A DNA stretch of 64,000 bases from Streptomyces cadmiisoli (GCF_003261055.1 NZ_CP030073.1:8618001-8682000), one strand, 5' to 3'. Shown: positions 53,082 through 62,281, numbered from the stretch's first letter. The notes: generated by a model not told the origin, from the letters alone. Program-made: numbers and translations.

Positions 53082-53891
53082 ATGGCTCGTTTGCAGGGAA
53101 AGGTCGCTTTTATCACTGGTGCGGCCCGCGGTATGGGTCGCACCCACGCCATCCGGCTGGCTGAGGAGGGGGCCGACATCATTGCCGTCGACCTTGCGCC
53201 CACGCTGGATGGGGTGGACGGCTTGTCTGAGATCGCCAAGGAAGTGGAAGCACGCGGGCGACGCATCGTGGTCGCTCACGCCGACGTACGGGACTTCGAA
53301 TCGCTGAAGACTGCTGTCGATCACGGTGTCGCCGAGCTCGGCCGACTCGACATCGTTGTCGCCAACGCGGGCATTCTCCGTACCGGCCTGCTCGGCGAGT
53401 TGGATGAGCAGAGCTGGCGCGCGGTGATCGACATCAATCTCACCGGTGCGTGGCTGACGGCAAAGGCAGCGATACCGCATCTGAGGGCGGCGGACGGCGG
53501 GGCCATCACCATCATCAGCTCCACGGCGGGATTCCAGACCGCGCCGACGATGGGAGCGTACGCCGCAAGCAAGCACGGCGTTGCGGGTCTGATGAAGACC
53601 CTGGCGGTGGAGCTCGGGGCTGACCGAATCCGGGTCAACACGGTGCACCCCACCACCGTCAACACCGAGATGATGCAGAGCAAGAGCGCACTTCGGTCGA
53701 TGCTTCCGGACCGCGAGGGAGACGTCACTATCGAGGATGTCATCCCGATCTTCCAGCAGAACCACCTGCTGCCGGTGCCGTGGGTGGAAACGGACGATGT
53801 CTCCAACGCCGTGATCTTCCTTTCCTCGGACGAGGCGCGCTACGTCACGGGGATCGCTCTGCCGGTCGATGCCGGAACGCTCGCCAAATAG
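53082..53891 (+). CDS. SDR oxidoreductase, mycofactocin-coupled type
   Basis: A 269-residue short-chain dehydrogenase. Cofactor motif TGAARGMG (about 12-19), D-x-R after the third strand (ADVRD), NAG (VVANAG), catalytic S in ISSTAG and Y-x-x-x-K in YAASKHG. The ending VETDDVSNAVIFLSSDEARY and VTGIALPVDAG is typical of mycofactocin-associated SDRs, which oxidise alcohols with a tightly bound NAD. No mycofactocin genes are in the window. It starts a co-directional set with an epoxide-hydrolase-like gene, a cupin and a TetR regulator. Confidence 0.9.
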   Translation: MARLQGKVAFITGAARGMGRTHAIRLAEEGADIIAVDLAPTLDGVDGLSEIAKEVEARGRRIVVAHADVRDFESLKTAVDHGVAELGRLDIVVANAGILRTGLLGELDEQSWRAVIDINLTGAWLTAKAAIPHLRAADGGAITIISSTAGFQTAPTMGAYAASKHGVAGLMKTLAVELGADRIRVNTVHPTTVNTEMMQSKSALRSMLPDREGDVTIEDVIPIFQQNHLLPVPWVETDDVSNAVIFLSSDEARYVTGIALPVDAGTLAK

Positions 53892-53984
53892 CACGTTCAC
53901 CGGGCTCGGAAACCCCGCAGGGCGCGACGTTGCCGCTTCCAACAGCGACGTCGTGCCCTCACGTCCAGCAACAAAGGATCCAAC

Positions 53985-54857
53985 GTGAGCACCACCAACT
54001 ATCCCTCACTCCGTGGCTTCGAGCACGAATACGCCGATGTCAATGGAACGCGTCTGCACTACGTCATCGGCGGCCAGGGCGATGACCTCATGGTCCTGCT
54101 CCCGGGCTGGCCGCGTACCTGGTGGCAGTTCCGCAAGCTGATGCCGAAGTTGGCAGAGCGCTTCCGTGTTGTCGCCGTCGACATCCGCGGCATGGGTGAC
54201 TCGGACAAGCCCGGGTGCGGCTACGACAAGAAGAACATGGCCCGGGACATCTACGAACTGGTCCGCTCTCTCGGCTACAGCAAGGCCCACATCTGCGGCG
54301 AGGACATCGGCGGCATGGTGGCGTACAGCTACGCCGTCAACCACCCCGAGGCCACCGACAAGCTTGCCCTGTGGGAAACCATCCACCCCAACGAGGGCTT
54401 CTACGGCATTCCCATGCTGCCCCAGCCCGCCCAGGACGGTCTGCAGTGGTGGTTGGCCTTCAACATGGTGAAAGACCTGCCCGAGGCAGTCCTCACCGGC
54501 CGCTTCCGCACGGTCCAGGACTGGATCATCGAGCACTACTCGGGCAGCCCGGAGTCCTACACCGAGGAGGACCGCGCGATCTATGCCGCGGCTTACAACA
54601 CCTCGGACGCCATCCGAGCAGGCAACGCCTGGTACCAGGAGTGGCACCAGGACATGGTCGACGACAAGGAGTACCCGGAGACGCCGATCACGGTTCCGAC
54701 GCTCTTCCTCGCTGGTAAGAGTGCCCCTCTCATCTTTCCGATGATCGAGAAGAAGGCTGCCGACATTCGTACCGTCGAGCTCGCGGGTGCCGGCCACTTC
54801 CTCAGCGACGAGCGCCCCGATGACCTCCTCGCTGTCCTCGAAGACTTCTTCGTCTAG
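53985..54857 (+). CDS. alpha/beta hydrolase, epoxide hydrolase-like
   Basis: A 290-residue alpha/beta hydrolase, GTG at 53985. The nucleophile elbow is GEDIGG with Asp107 in place of Ser, as in epoxide hydrolases and haloalkane dehalogenases. The oxyanion segment PGWPRTWWQFRKLMP and DIRGMGDSDKP support the epoxide-hydrolase group. The catalytic His lies in AGAGHFLSDERP (about 277). It follows the SDR gene by 93 bases. Together they could hydrate an epoxide and oxidise the resulting alcohol; this pathway is inference. Confidence 0.88.
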   Translation: MSTTNYPSLRGFEHEYADVNGTRLHYVIGGQGDDLMVLLPGWPRTWWQFRKLMPKLAERFRVVAVDIRGMGDSDKPGCGYDKKNMARDIYELVRSLGYSKAHICGEDIGGMVAYSYAVNHPEATDKLALWETIHPNEGFYGIPMLPQPAQDGLQWWLAFNMVKDLPEAVLTGRFRTVQDWIIEHYSGSPESYTEEDRAIYAAAYNTSDAIRAGNAWYQEWHQDMVDDKEYPETPITVPTLFLAGKSAPLIFPMIEKKAADIRTVELAGAGHFLSDERPDDLLAVLEDFFV

Positions 54858-55158
54858 GACCCAAAGCCCGCGCGCGCGGCACCCGGCGAGTGCCTCGACA
54901 CAGCGACTCCTGTCAATGCCGGGGCGGGACGAGGCGCTACCACGAGTGCGTCGGTACGTCCTGAGTGCAGGCGGAGCTCACACTGCCTGCGGCGTACCGA
55001 ATTTTCCCATGGCGCACCCGCATCACTTTGATGGGTGCTCCATCCAGTAGCTCTCGATGTGCCCTATTCGTAGGGCCGTTGGGGTCATCGTGCGCCTGCG
55101 GATTCGGGAAAGTGTGCGCGCGCATCACCGCACATACCAAGAAGTGGATCTTTGCATC

Positions 55159-55692
55159 ATGACGTTCAGCATCGAACTACCAGACAGGGACGACCCGATC
55201 TGGACCGCCGCCAACGGCTTCGTCGTGCGAAGCGATGAGGGAGCTGTCCGCGTCACCGGCGAGGAGCGGTTCACCATCAAGGTGACGGGCGTCCAGTCCA
55301 AGGGCCAGCTCGGAGTCATGGAGGGCATCGTCGCGCCGGGCTACAGCAATGTGCCGCACGCGCATTTCGGGGAGGACGAGGCGTTCCTCGTTCAGTCGGG
55401 CCGGTTCCGGTTCGTCAACGGCAACGAGAGCTTCGAGGCCGGCGCGGGCGACTTCGTGTACATCCCCCGCGGCACACGTCACGGTTTCAAGAACATCCTC
55501 GACGTGCCATCGAAGATGATGGTGTTCTACAGCCCTGGCGGAATGGAACAATTCTTCGTGGATCACGGCATGGACGAGCACAACTTCGACCCGGAGGAGT
55601 GGGAGAACCGGCTGCGGACCGACACCGCGCTCCAGCAAGCACTGGCCGGCCTGAACGTGCAGATGCTCCCTGGTGAGAACGACTACGCCTGA
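55159..55692 (+). CDS. cupin-domain protein
   Basis: A 177-residue single-cupin protein. Motif 1 contains the metal ligands HAHFGEDEAF (H-x-H...E) and motif 2 is GDFVYIPRGTRHGF. The start is the ATG at 55159; an extension upstream in frame is not protein-like. Similar cupins include quercetinase-like dioxygenases and isomerases. About 300 bases separate it from the hydrolase gene, and a strong hairpin ends it. It may work in the same catabolic set. Confidence 0.85.
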   Translation: MTFSIELPDRDDPIWTAANGFVVRSDEGAVRVTGEERFTIKVTGVQSKGQLGVMEGIVAPGYSNVPHAHFGEDEAFLVQSGRFRFVNGNESFEAGAGDFVYIPRGTRHGFKNILDVPSKMMVFYSPGGMEQFFVDHGMDEHNFDPEEWENRLRTDTALQQALAGLNVQMLPGENDYA

Positions 55693-55720
55693 AGCCAATC
55701 GATCTGGGCAACCATGATCG

Positions 55721-55752
55721 GACTGTGGTGAGCGGAACGGCTCACCACAGTC
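55721..55752 (+). terminator. strong terminator hairpin
   Basis: A perfect 13-bp stem (GACTGTGGTGAGC with its complement) and a GGAACG loop, 29 bases after the cupin stop. Confidence 0.8.
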
Positions 55753-55994
55753 CGCGACGGGGCCAGTTGTACGGCCGGCGCTGAACCCGGAGCGTCAAGC
55801 TGCGCCGTGTCGGAGAGTCGCTCAGGTACCCCTGGGCTTCGGGTGACCTGCCGCTTGTGCTGGGGAATCGCGGTTCGGACCAGTGTGAGGGAGCCGCCAG
55901 GTTGATGGTGCCCCCTCACATGTGATGTCACCCGTGCGGGGCGAGGCCCGCGAACCAAGATCATCGATTGCTCTCCAGGTGTAGGCTTACCGGA

Positions 55995-56681
55995 ATGGGA
56001 TCAGCGAGCAGCGGAAAGGGCGGGAAACCCGCCGAGCGGGCCTTGCGCGCGGATGCTGAGCGAAACCGCCGGCAAATCGTGGAAGCGGCGCGTGCCGTGT
56101 TCGCCGAGCGGGGCCTGGACGTGCCGCTGGAGGAAATCGCAGAACGAGCCGGGGTGGGCATCGGCACGCTCTATCGCCGCTTTCCCGGGCGTGGCGACCT
56201 GGTGTCCGCGGTGTTTGCCGTGAAGCTGCGCGACTACGTGACGGCCGCGGAGAAGGCCTTGCAAGCTCCTGACCCATGGGCCGGTTTCTGCGAGTACGTG
56301 GAGCAAATCTGCGCCATGCAGGTAGCCGACCGAGGGTTCGCCGATGTCATCATGATGATGCTGCCCACGTCGGAGACATCCGAAGACCTTTTCGGGCTCG
56401 GCTACCAGGCGGGCGTCGAGATCATCCGCAGGGCACAGGAAGCCGGTGCACTGCGCCAGGACTTCGTCCCCGAGGACATCCCCTTGTTGCTGATGGCCAA
56501 CGCGGGCGTGATCCAGGTGTCCCGGGACGCGGCGCCGCATGCATGGCGGCGACTGGTCGCCTTCATGCTGGAAGCGAGCCGGGCGCAGAACACCGGACCG
56601 CTCCCGGCGGCGCCGACCCCTGCCCAGACAGAACGCGCCATGATCAGCTACGCCGAGTCGAAGGGAATCTCCCTGTCCTGA
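55995..56681 (+). CDS. TetR/AcrR family regulator
   Basis: A 228-residue regulator. The helix-turn-helix is at about residues 22-68 (NRRQIVEAARAVFAERGLDV, EIAERAGVGIGTLYRRFPGR). The C-terminal domain resembles the SbtR-type TetR dimer domain (WRRLVAFMLEASRA). ATG at 55995. It follows the SDR/hydrolase/cupin genes after a terminator, so it has its own promoter and probably controls that set. Its last codons and downstream bases have a second, imperfect copy at 59599-59646. Confidence 0.88.
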   Translation: MGSASSGKGGKPAERALRADAERNRRQIVEAARAVFAERGLDVPLEEIAERAGVGIGTLYRRFPGRGDLVSAVFAVKLRDYVTAAEKALQAPDPWAGFCEYVEQICAMQVADRGFADVIMMMLPTSETSEDLFGLGYQAGVEIIRRAQEAGALRQDFVPEDIPLLLMANAGVIQVSRDAAPHAWRRLVAFMLEASRAQNTGPLPAAPTPAQTERAMISYAESKGISLS

Positions 56682-57019
56682 GGGACGAGAGCTGATGCCT
56701 GCACGCCCCACGCCGACCCCCATCACAGGCGCCACCTTGAATTCGCGATGCACGCATGGTTCAGGTGGAGCCTTGCAATCGCTGGGCGATCGAGCGCCCC
56801 CTCTCGTAGCTCACCGTCATCGCTGCCTCGGCCGTGACCACCAGACGAGCCCGGTCGGCTCTGAAACCATGATCTGCCGGGCGACAATTGGCACCATGTT
56901 CGGCCGCCTCACTCGCAGCCCGCCGGTAGCGTGGCCGGACCCGCGCCGGCTCCCGCCCCTGTGAAAGTTCCTAGGTGCGCCGGTCATCCCAACCGAGGGA
57001 AGCATGCGACGGCAGTGTG
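56682..57019. other. intergenic stretch, nothing recognised
   Basis: 338 bases between the TetR gene and the convergent CdiI-like gene, with no supported gene. Confidence 0.3.
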
Positions 57020-57415
57020 CTACGGAGTCAAGAACCGGTCCACCTGCTGCTGCAATTCAGCGGGCAGGTCGGTCAACCCCGCGACGATCATGCGAAGCTC
57101 CAGGCCAAGTGAGGATGATTCCGTCCAGACCGTCGGGTGCCTGGTGAGGAGCGCGGACAGTAGATCACCTTCGTACATTTCCCCCTCTGCCATCGGGTTG
57201 CCCCGCAGCACCTTCAGTGCCAGCGGCAGGAGATGGGGCAGGCCTATGTCCTGCCCGATCAACAAACGCATGTCCTCGACCGTCAGGTCGCCGATCGGCC
57301 GACGTCGCAAGGCGTGTGCCGTGGCGACCAGCCGGGTGGCGTCGACCGGCGGGACCGGCCAGCGGTCGCGTTCAAGCTCTTCAAGGGACCGGTCATGGTT
57401 CACGAGGCGCGTCAC
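57020..57415 (-). CDS. CdiI-like contact-dependent inhibition immunity protein
   Basis: A 131-residue cytosolic helical protein. The sequence RSLEELERDRWPVPPVDATR, LVATAHALRRRPIGDLTVED, MRLLIGQDIGLPHLLPLAL and EGDLLSALLTRHP is that of the family annotated as contact-dependent growth inhibition immunity (CdiI_2 type). GTG at 57415; a second GTG lies four codons in. No CdiA, WapA or other polymorphic toxin gene lies beside it, so it is an orphan immunity gene, a common arrangement in Streptomyces. Confidence 0.78.
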   Translation of the reverse strand: MTRLVNHDRSLEELERDRWPVPPVDATRLVATAHALRRRPIGDLTVEDMRLLIGQDIGLPHLLPLALKVLRGNPMAEGEMYEGDLLSALLTRHPTVWTESSSLGLELRMIVAGLTDLPAELQQQVDRFLTP

Positions 57416-57563
57416 TGGGGGATTGTCCTACGACGAGACCTCAAGCGCGGTCCGAGTACGAGCTTCCGTGAGCGCCACTTCATAGCCGGGCGTAGCAACC
57501 GGCGACAGCTCCTGCCGGAACGGGCCCTCCGAACATCAAACGGCCTGGGCCGGCTCCGCTGAG

Positions 57564-57705
57564 TCGTGGAGCAGACCTTTGCCTGCTGACCAGTTGGCTC
57601 AACTTGCCGTCCACCAGGGTCGGCGTATCGAACTCCACCACTTCCTATTCTCGTTGACTTGCAGTCTCATCTGCCGAAGACGCCCCAAGAGGACGGGACC
57701 ATGAT
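57564..57705 (+). mobile_element. IS5-family transposase C-terminal remnant
   Basis: The forward strand reads VVEQTFAC and then, in another frame, QGRRIELHHFLFSLTCSLIC and RRRPKRTGP then stop. This matches the VVERTFAW...RRADIH..FL.LACSLICWRRL end of IS5 transposases. The stretch 57416-57563 has no gene and probably carries the CdiI-like promoter. Confidence 0.6.
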
Positions 57706-57906
57706 CGCGTTACGAGCATAGAAAATGATTTGAGTGAGCCAGCACCCCGATGTAATTTCGCGGTGGACCGTGAAGTCGTCGTTTGGAGGTGAGCCCCGTG
57801 AACACAGTTACCCGTGGGTGCTCCCTCAACCCGTCACGGTCCGGCGGCTGACGTTCGGTGTCGCCAGGAGCGCCTGAGATCGAGGCACTCCTGGGAGGAG
57901 ACTCCG

Positions 57907-58698
57907 ATGAACACGAAGCCTTTCACATCTGGCCTGAGCGAGAACGCGGTGATGATCACGCGGGTCGCGGACAGGCAATGGCATGCTCTGGATGACGACT
58001 TGGTGGTCGGCCGCGGGCATGCGCAGCACCGGCCCGACGGTCGCTTGTTCGTCAGTATCGACGCCTGGCACGACGCCGCCTTCGATCGGCTTGCCGAGGC
58101 GATGCTGGCGGAACTGCCGGCGCCGCTGTACACGGTGGTCGACGAGGCCGACGTCGAGCTGACGGCCGGTTGGCGGCGGGCCGGGTTTACGATTCGGCGC
58201 CGCGAGTGGGAGTACGTCGTGCCGACCGACCCACGGGTCACGGGGCTGGAAGCTGTTCCGCCGCCTGCGGGCCTGACGATCGTGCGCGCTGGTCGGGCGG
58301 ACGAGAGTCTGCTGCGGGCGGTGGACCGCGCGATCCGCGATGAAGTCGAGGCGACCGTCGGGTGGCAGTCGATGCCCGCAGAGGTAATTCCCCGCCCCGA
58401 AGGCGACACCATCGTCGACCCCTCGAAGTATGCGGTGGCCGCGGCGCCCGACCGTTACCTGGGTCTGATCCGGGTGGTCCCGGTGAAACGGCCGCGCATC
58501 GGGCTGGTCGCGGTCCGGGCCGGCGAGCAGCGCCGCGGTATCGCGCGAGCGTTGCTGGCGCACGCGCTGGGGACGCTGTACCGCTCCGGGCTCGCCGAGG
58601 CCTGGACCGAAGTCCACGAGTCCAACCGAGCAGCCTCGGCGCTGTTCCAGGGCATCGGCGCCCGGCCGATGAGCAGCAACCTGGAGCTGGTGCGATGA
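57907..58698 (+). CDS. GNAT acetyltransferase coupled to an IF-1 gene
   Basis: A 263-residue protein, ATG at 57907 after GGAGGAG. The N-terminal half (about 1-125) looks like a degenerate first GNAT unit. The C-terminal half is a full one, with [20 protein letters not shown] (R-x-x-G-I-A pyrophosphate loop), [20 protein letters not shown] and [15 protein letters not shown]. Tandem GNAT domains are seen in several antibiotic and protein acetyltransferases. Its stop overlaps the start of infA by four bases (ATGA), so the two are translated together. Confidence 0.85.
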   Translation: MNTKPFTSGLSENAVMITRVADRQWHALDDDLVVGRGHAQHRPDGRLFVSIDAWHDAAFDRLAEAMLAELPAPLYTVVDEADVELTAGWRRAGFTIRRREWEYVVPTDPRVTGLEAVPPPAGLTIVRAGRADESLLRAVDRAIRDEVEATVGWQSMPAEVIPRPEGDTIVDPSKYAVAAAPDRYLGLIRVVPVKRPRIGLVAVRAGEQRRGIARALLAHALGTLYRSGLAEAWTEVHESNRAASALFQGIGARPMSSNLELVR

Positions 58699-58919
58699 CG
58701 AAGAGCAAGAACGTCATCGAAGTCGAGGGCAAGGTCGTCGAGTGTCTGCGCAGCGCCATGTTCACCGTGGAGCTCGAGAACGGCCACCAGGTGCTCGCGC
58801 ACATCAGCGGGAGGATCCGCAAGAACTACATCAAGATCATGCTGGAAGATCGGGTGCTGGTGGAGCTTCCGCCCTACGACCTGACGCGCGGCCGGATCGT
58901 GTTCCGGTACCGGAACTAG
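58695..58919 (+). CDS. infA: translation initiation factor IF-1, second copy
   Basis: A 74-residue OB-fold protein, the right length for IF-1. It has the conserved core [40 protein letters not shown] and the near-invariant end [12 protein letters not shown]-1 binds the 30S A site during initiation. The housekeeping copy in Streptomyces lies in the ribosomal operon next to rpmJ and rpsM, so this is a paralogue. Its first residues ([12 protein letters not shown]) differ from the usual MAKKQGAIEIEG. Coupling to a GNAT gene suggests a conditional, perhaps stress or developmental, role. Confidence 0.93.
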   Translation: MTKSKNVIEVEGKVVECLRSAMFTVELENGHQVLAHISGRIRKNYIKIMLEDRVLVELPPYDLTRGRIVFRYRN

Positions 58920-58955
58920 CGGCGGTGGGCGCTTTCCGCGGTAGCTGATCCTGGG

Positions 58956-58986
58956 GCCCCGGTCACGGCGTTTTCGTGGCCGGGGC
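58956..58986 (+). terminator. terminator hairpin with T tail
   Basis: A 12-bp stem (GCCCCGGTCACG / CGTGGCCGGGGC, one G-T pair) with a 7-base loop, followed by TTTG, 37 bases after infA. Confidence 0.75.
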
Positions 58987-58989
58987 TTT

Positions 58990-59208
58990 GATGATGGCCA
59001 CGGCGGGCGAATGCCAACGGATCTGCCCCGAGCCGCCCTTCGGCTCCAGTGCCAGCAGTTGTCACGTGATGTCGTTGCGAAGCACGTACAGGATGCTCTG
59101 CAGGCACGGCCGGTCCGGCACCGGCCGTGGGCCAGGGGCATTTTCGGGCCAGGACAGCAGCTGCGGAGCGAACAGCGCCCACAGGTCGTCGCCCGCCATT
59201 GTGATAGG
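58990..59208 (-). mobile_element. IS5-family transposase N-terminal remnant
   Basis: The reverse strand from about 59200 reads AGDDLWALFAPQLLSWPENA, PGPRPVPDRPCLQSILYVLR, NDIT-stop-QLLALEPKGGSG. This is the start of an IS5-type transposase (LW..IEPLLPPWP...GPRPVSDRLCLQGILYVL...WQLLP) with an in-frame TGA replacing a Trp. The catalytic part is missing. The 780 bases from here to 59988 hold only the short TetR-tail repeat. Confidence 0.65.
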
Positions 59209-59598
59209 AGCTCGTAGGAACAGATGCAGGCAGGCGAAGACGCGCTCGACCACGCACCGGCAGGTGCCGCCCGGAACCCCGCGCGGTGAGCAGGTTCAAG
59301 GAGGAGACGTCGGTCACGTTGCGCTCTTGAGTGAAGACTTCTCCCCGGGTTCAGGGTCAGCGGGTCAGCCAGACCTGCCTTGCGCGGGCCCACATAGCTC
59401 GACGCCCGGGTCCACAGTGAGGGCCAGGCACCGTCCACCGAGCGGTCTTCGCAGCGTCGCACTGTGCAGAGTCGGCCCGGCTTCCAGACCAGCTTCGTAC
59501 GCGGCCGCTCGGAGGAGACCGCGACAACCTCCTTGCCCGCATCGCTGAGACCGAACACAAATGCCGGCTCCTCTCGTCAGGTCCAGGGGACTCCAGTT

Positions 59599-59646
59599 CA
59601 GCTACGCCGAGCCGAAGGGAATCTCTCCGTCCTGAGGGGACGAGAG
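59599..59646 (+). repeat. second, imperfect copy of the TetR gene 3' end
   Basis: This roughly 48-base stretch matches 56645-56691 at all but a few positions. It can be read as FSYAEPKGISPS then stop, against ISYAESKGISLS at the end of the TetR gene, and the match continues past the stop (GGGACGAGAG). It is the leftover end of a related TetR gene or a local duplication. Confidence 0.6.
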
Positions 59647-59988
59647 GTGGGGCGACGCGTCTTGTGCAGCGGTCATCGTCGAGCGGAGGATCACGGGCTT
59701 TCCGGCCGATGTGGTTGCTGAACTCGGTGGTGCGCTGGCAAGGGGCTCGGTGACTGCCTCGGTGTCCCCGGGCCAGTACAACTTGGCGCGGTCGATGGGC
59801 CGGCGGGGGTCTGTGGTGCTTTCACCTGGGTCGTTCAGCCGTGGCAGCAGTGAGCGGTCGACCGGTGTTTGGTGGTCGTCGAACCCTCGAGAGATGTCTT
59901 CCGCCGTGTGGGCTCAGATGTCACGACGTGGCGCCCTGCTCTGTCTTCTGTAGACGAGAGTACGTAGACCTTCAAAAGGGGAATCGTC

Positions 59989-60624
59989 GTGCATATTGCG
60001 ATCATCGGTGCGGGCAACGTGGGCACCGCCCTCAGCAGGGCTGCTGTGGCCGCTGGCCACAGCGTCTCGGTGTCGGCGACCGATCGGCACAAAGCTGTCG
60101 CGTCTGCGGCGGAGAGCGGAGCTCGAGCTGCAGAGAACAACCTGGACGCGGTGAGCGAAGCGGACATCGTCGTGCTGGCCGTACCCGGCGGTGCGGCGAC
60201 GGCTGTCGCGGACGAGCTGGCGCCCGTCCTGCACGGCAAGATCGTGGTCGACCTCACCAATCCGTTGAACGCAACCTTCACCGATCTCGACATCGAGGAG
60301 ACCTCCGCGGCACAGACCCTTCAGCGCCACCTGCCTGGCGTACCGGTGGTCAAGGCCTTCAACACCATTCTTGCCGGACGCCTCAGCAGTCCGACCGAGC
60401 AGGGCATCACATTCAGCGGCTTCTATGCCGGCGACGATGCCGAAGCGAAGAAGACCGTCTCCGAGCTCCTCGCCTCGCTCGGCTTCCAGCCGATCGATGC
60501 CGGCGGGCTGCGCATGGCCCGCGCACTGGAAGAGATGGCACTCCTCAACATCTCACTGAATGCCAGCCAGGGATGGCCCTGGCAGTCCGGATGGGCGCTC
60601 ATAGGCCCCACCGGCCGCGCGTGA
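59989..60624 (+). CDS. NADPH-dependent F420 reductase-like protein
   Basis: A 211-residue dinucleotide-binding protein. GTG at 59989 with AAAGGGG about eight bases upstream. Rossmann motif IGAGNVGTAL (6-15), DIVVLAVPGGAA, VVDLTNPL and VPVVKAFNTI match the Fno / NADP oxidoreductase family (F420-dependent) that moves hydride between NADPH and F420. Streptomyces makes F420. It is somewhat shorter than some family members but complete. Confidence 0.85.
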   Translation: MHIAIIGAGNVGTALSRAAVAAGHSVSVSATDRHKAVASAAESGARAAENNLDAVSEADIVVLAVPGGAATAVADELAPVLHGKIVVDLTNPLNATFTDLDIEETSAAQTLQRHLPGVPVVKAFNTILAGRLSSPTEQGITFSGFYAGDDAEAKKTVSELLASLGFQPIDAGGLRMARALEEMALLNISLNASQGWPWQSGWALIGPTGRA

Positions 60625-61056
60625 GCGATTGCTTCTGCGGCCGCCGCATGCTGTACGCGCCCCCGCTGGCCTGGCCACCGTGTGGACCGGGCCGATGAGC
60701 TCGACCGGGGTGGCTCGACGGATCCGGGGCGGAAGTTGGACGTCCGGCCCGGTGCGGGCCTGAGCCTGGGTGCGTACCGGAGTGGGCATGGCCGGCGGGC
60801 GGGCCTGTCGAGTGCATGGGCAAGCCCTGTGGGCACCCTGGCGGGGGCGCCGCGTATCCTCACGTGCCGTGCCGTGCCGTGCCGTGCCGTCGCCGCGGCG
60901 GGGCGTACGTTCGCCTACGCCTCCTCCGGCACACACTTCTCGCACTGAGTCCTGCGACACTGGAAACGCCTCGCCCCCGGCAGCTGCGATTGCCGGCGGC
61001 GCGGGGAGGTCAGGGGTGGCCTGGGACGAGCGGTTCGCCGCTGCGAGGGGGACGGC
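60625..61056. other. intergenic stretch with simple repeats
   Basis: 432 bases without a supported gene, containing the GTGCC tandem repeat at 60864-60888 and the AraC promoter region. Confidence 0.35.
60864..60888 (+). repeat. five tandem GTGCC units
   Basis: Five perfect copies of GTGCC in a non-coding stretch. A simple repeat of this kind can vary in copy number by slippage. Confidence 0.85.
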
Positions 61057-62025
61057 ATGGTATTGGTGACGGACTTCCGGACGTTGGATCTGCCCGTGGG
61101 GGATCGGTTCACGTCGTGGCACGACATGACCGCCAGCGCTCTGATCCCCAACGTGATCCGCAGCGACCATGACGCGGACTTCCGGGCGAGCGCACGGGTG
61201 CTGGAGCTGGGTGGAGTACGGGTGTCCGCGCTCACCTACCCCTCACTGGAGACGCGCCGGCCGGCCAGCATGGTCCGCAGGTCGGACTCCGATTCCCTGC
61301 AACTGATGATCACCCTGCGGGGCAGTCACCGGATCCTCCAGTCCGGCCTTGACGCCACGAGCGGGCCGGGCGAGGTGCTGCTCTACGACACCTCGCGCCC
61401 CTGGCACGGCTGGGCCACCGCCGACCGGGACACCGTGGAGGGTGTGATGGTGCAGTTTCCGAGGGCGCTGCTTCCGCTCCCCGCCGACAAGGTCCAACGT
61501 CTCGTCGGCGAGCCCATGCCGGGACAGGACGGGATGGGCGCCCTGCTGTCCGCGTACCTCACACAGCTCACCGACGGCGCCGACGCGTACACCGCGGCGG
61601 ACGGTGCGCGGCTGGCCGGCGTCACCATCGACCTGATGACCGCCTTCCTGGCTCGGCATCTGGAGGCCGCCGACCGGATGCCGCCCCACACACGGTCGAA
61701 CGTCCAGATGCTGGAGATCCGCGCCTTCATCCACCGGAACCTGAGGGACCCCGAGCTGGCCCCGGGGATGATCGCGGCCGCCCACAACCTCTCCGTACGC
61801 TCTCTGCACCGGCTCTTCCACGACCAGGGCGTCACGGTGGCCGGGTGGATCCGTGCACGGCGCCTGGAGCGCTGCCGACGTGACCTGGCCGACCCCCTGC
61901 TGCAGACGCGCCCGGTCCGCGCGGTCGCTGCCCGCTGGGGGTTCACCGATCCCGCGCACTTCAGCCGTGCCTTCCGCGCGGCTTACGGGCACAGCCCGCA
62001 GGCGTACCGCCGGCTGCACCAGTAG
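61057..62025 (+). CDS. AraC-family regulator (AraC_binding_2 type)
   Basis: A 322-residue regulator, ATG at 61057 after GAGGGGG. The N-terminal 180 residues form the cupin-like sensor domain (SWHDMTASALIPNVI; DSLQLMITLRGSHRILQSG; LYDTSRPWHGWATAD). The C-terminal 100 residues are the double helix-turn-helix, with MIAAAHNLSVRSLHRLFHDQ, PVRAVAARWGFTDPAHFSRA and FRAAYGHSPQAYRRLH. This group regulates diverse catabolic and antibiotic genes. No obvious target is divergent from it. Confidence 0.92.
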   Translation: MVLVTDFRTLDLPVGDRFTSWHDMTASALIPNVIRSDHDADFRASARVLELGGVRVSALTYPSLETRRPASMVRRSDSDSLQLMITLRGSHRILQSGLDATSGPGEVLLYDTSRPWHGWATADRDTVEGVMVQFPRALLPLPADKVQRLVGEPMPGQDGMGALLSAYLTQLTDGADAYTAADGARLAGVTIDLMTAFLARHLEAADRMPPHTRSNVQMLEIRAFIHRNLRDPELAPGMIAAAHNLSVRSLHRLFHDQGVTVAGWIRARRLERCRRDLADPLLQTRPVRAVAARWGFTDPAHFSRAFRAAYGHSPQAYRRLHQ

Positions 62026-62281
62026 CCGGTCCGCCCGCCCTCTGGCGTCAGTCGTCAACGAGTTGGCGCGCATCTCCAACGACATGCCGCCCGGCACCCC
62101 GGACACTCGGCGACGTGCACAGCGGCCGGGGGAGAACGCGTGGTCCGTGATGCGCCGGACCCGCTTCCGGAGCGGTGCCCGACGTGTCACGAGCCATGCC
62201 GGCCGGGGTGCCGTCACGTCCGCAACCCATACACGACCTGGACGGCCCCGCACGCTCGGCCGTCAAGTGAAGGGACACGAG

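Noticed and set aside
60864..60888. Tandem repeats as a CRISPR array
   Set aside because: The units are five bases long with no spacers and no cas genes are present.
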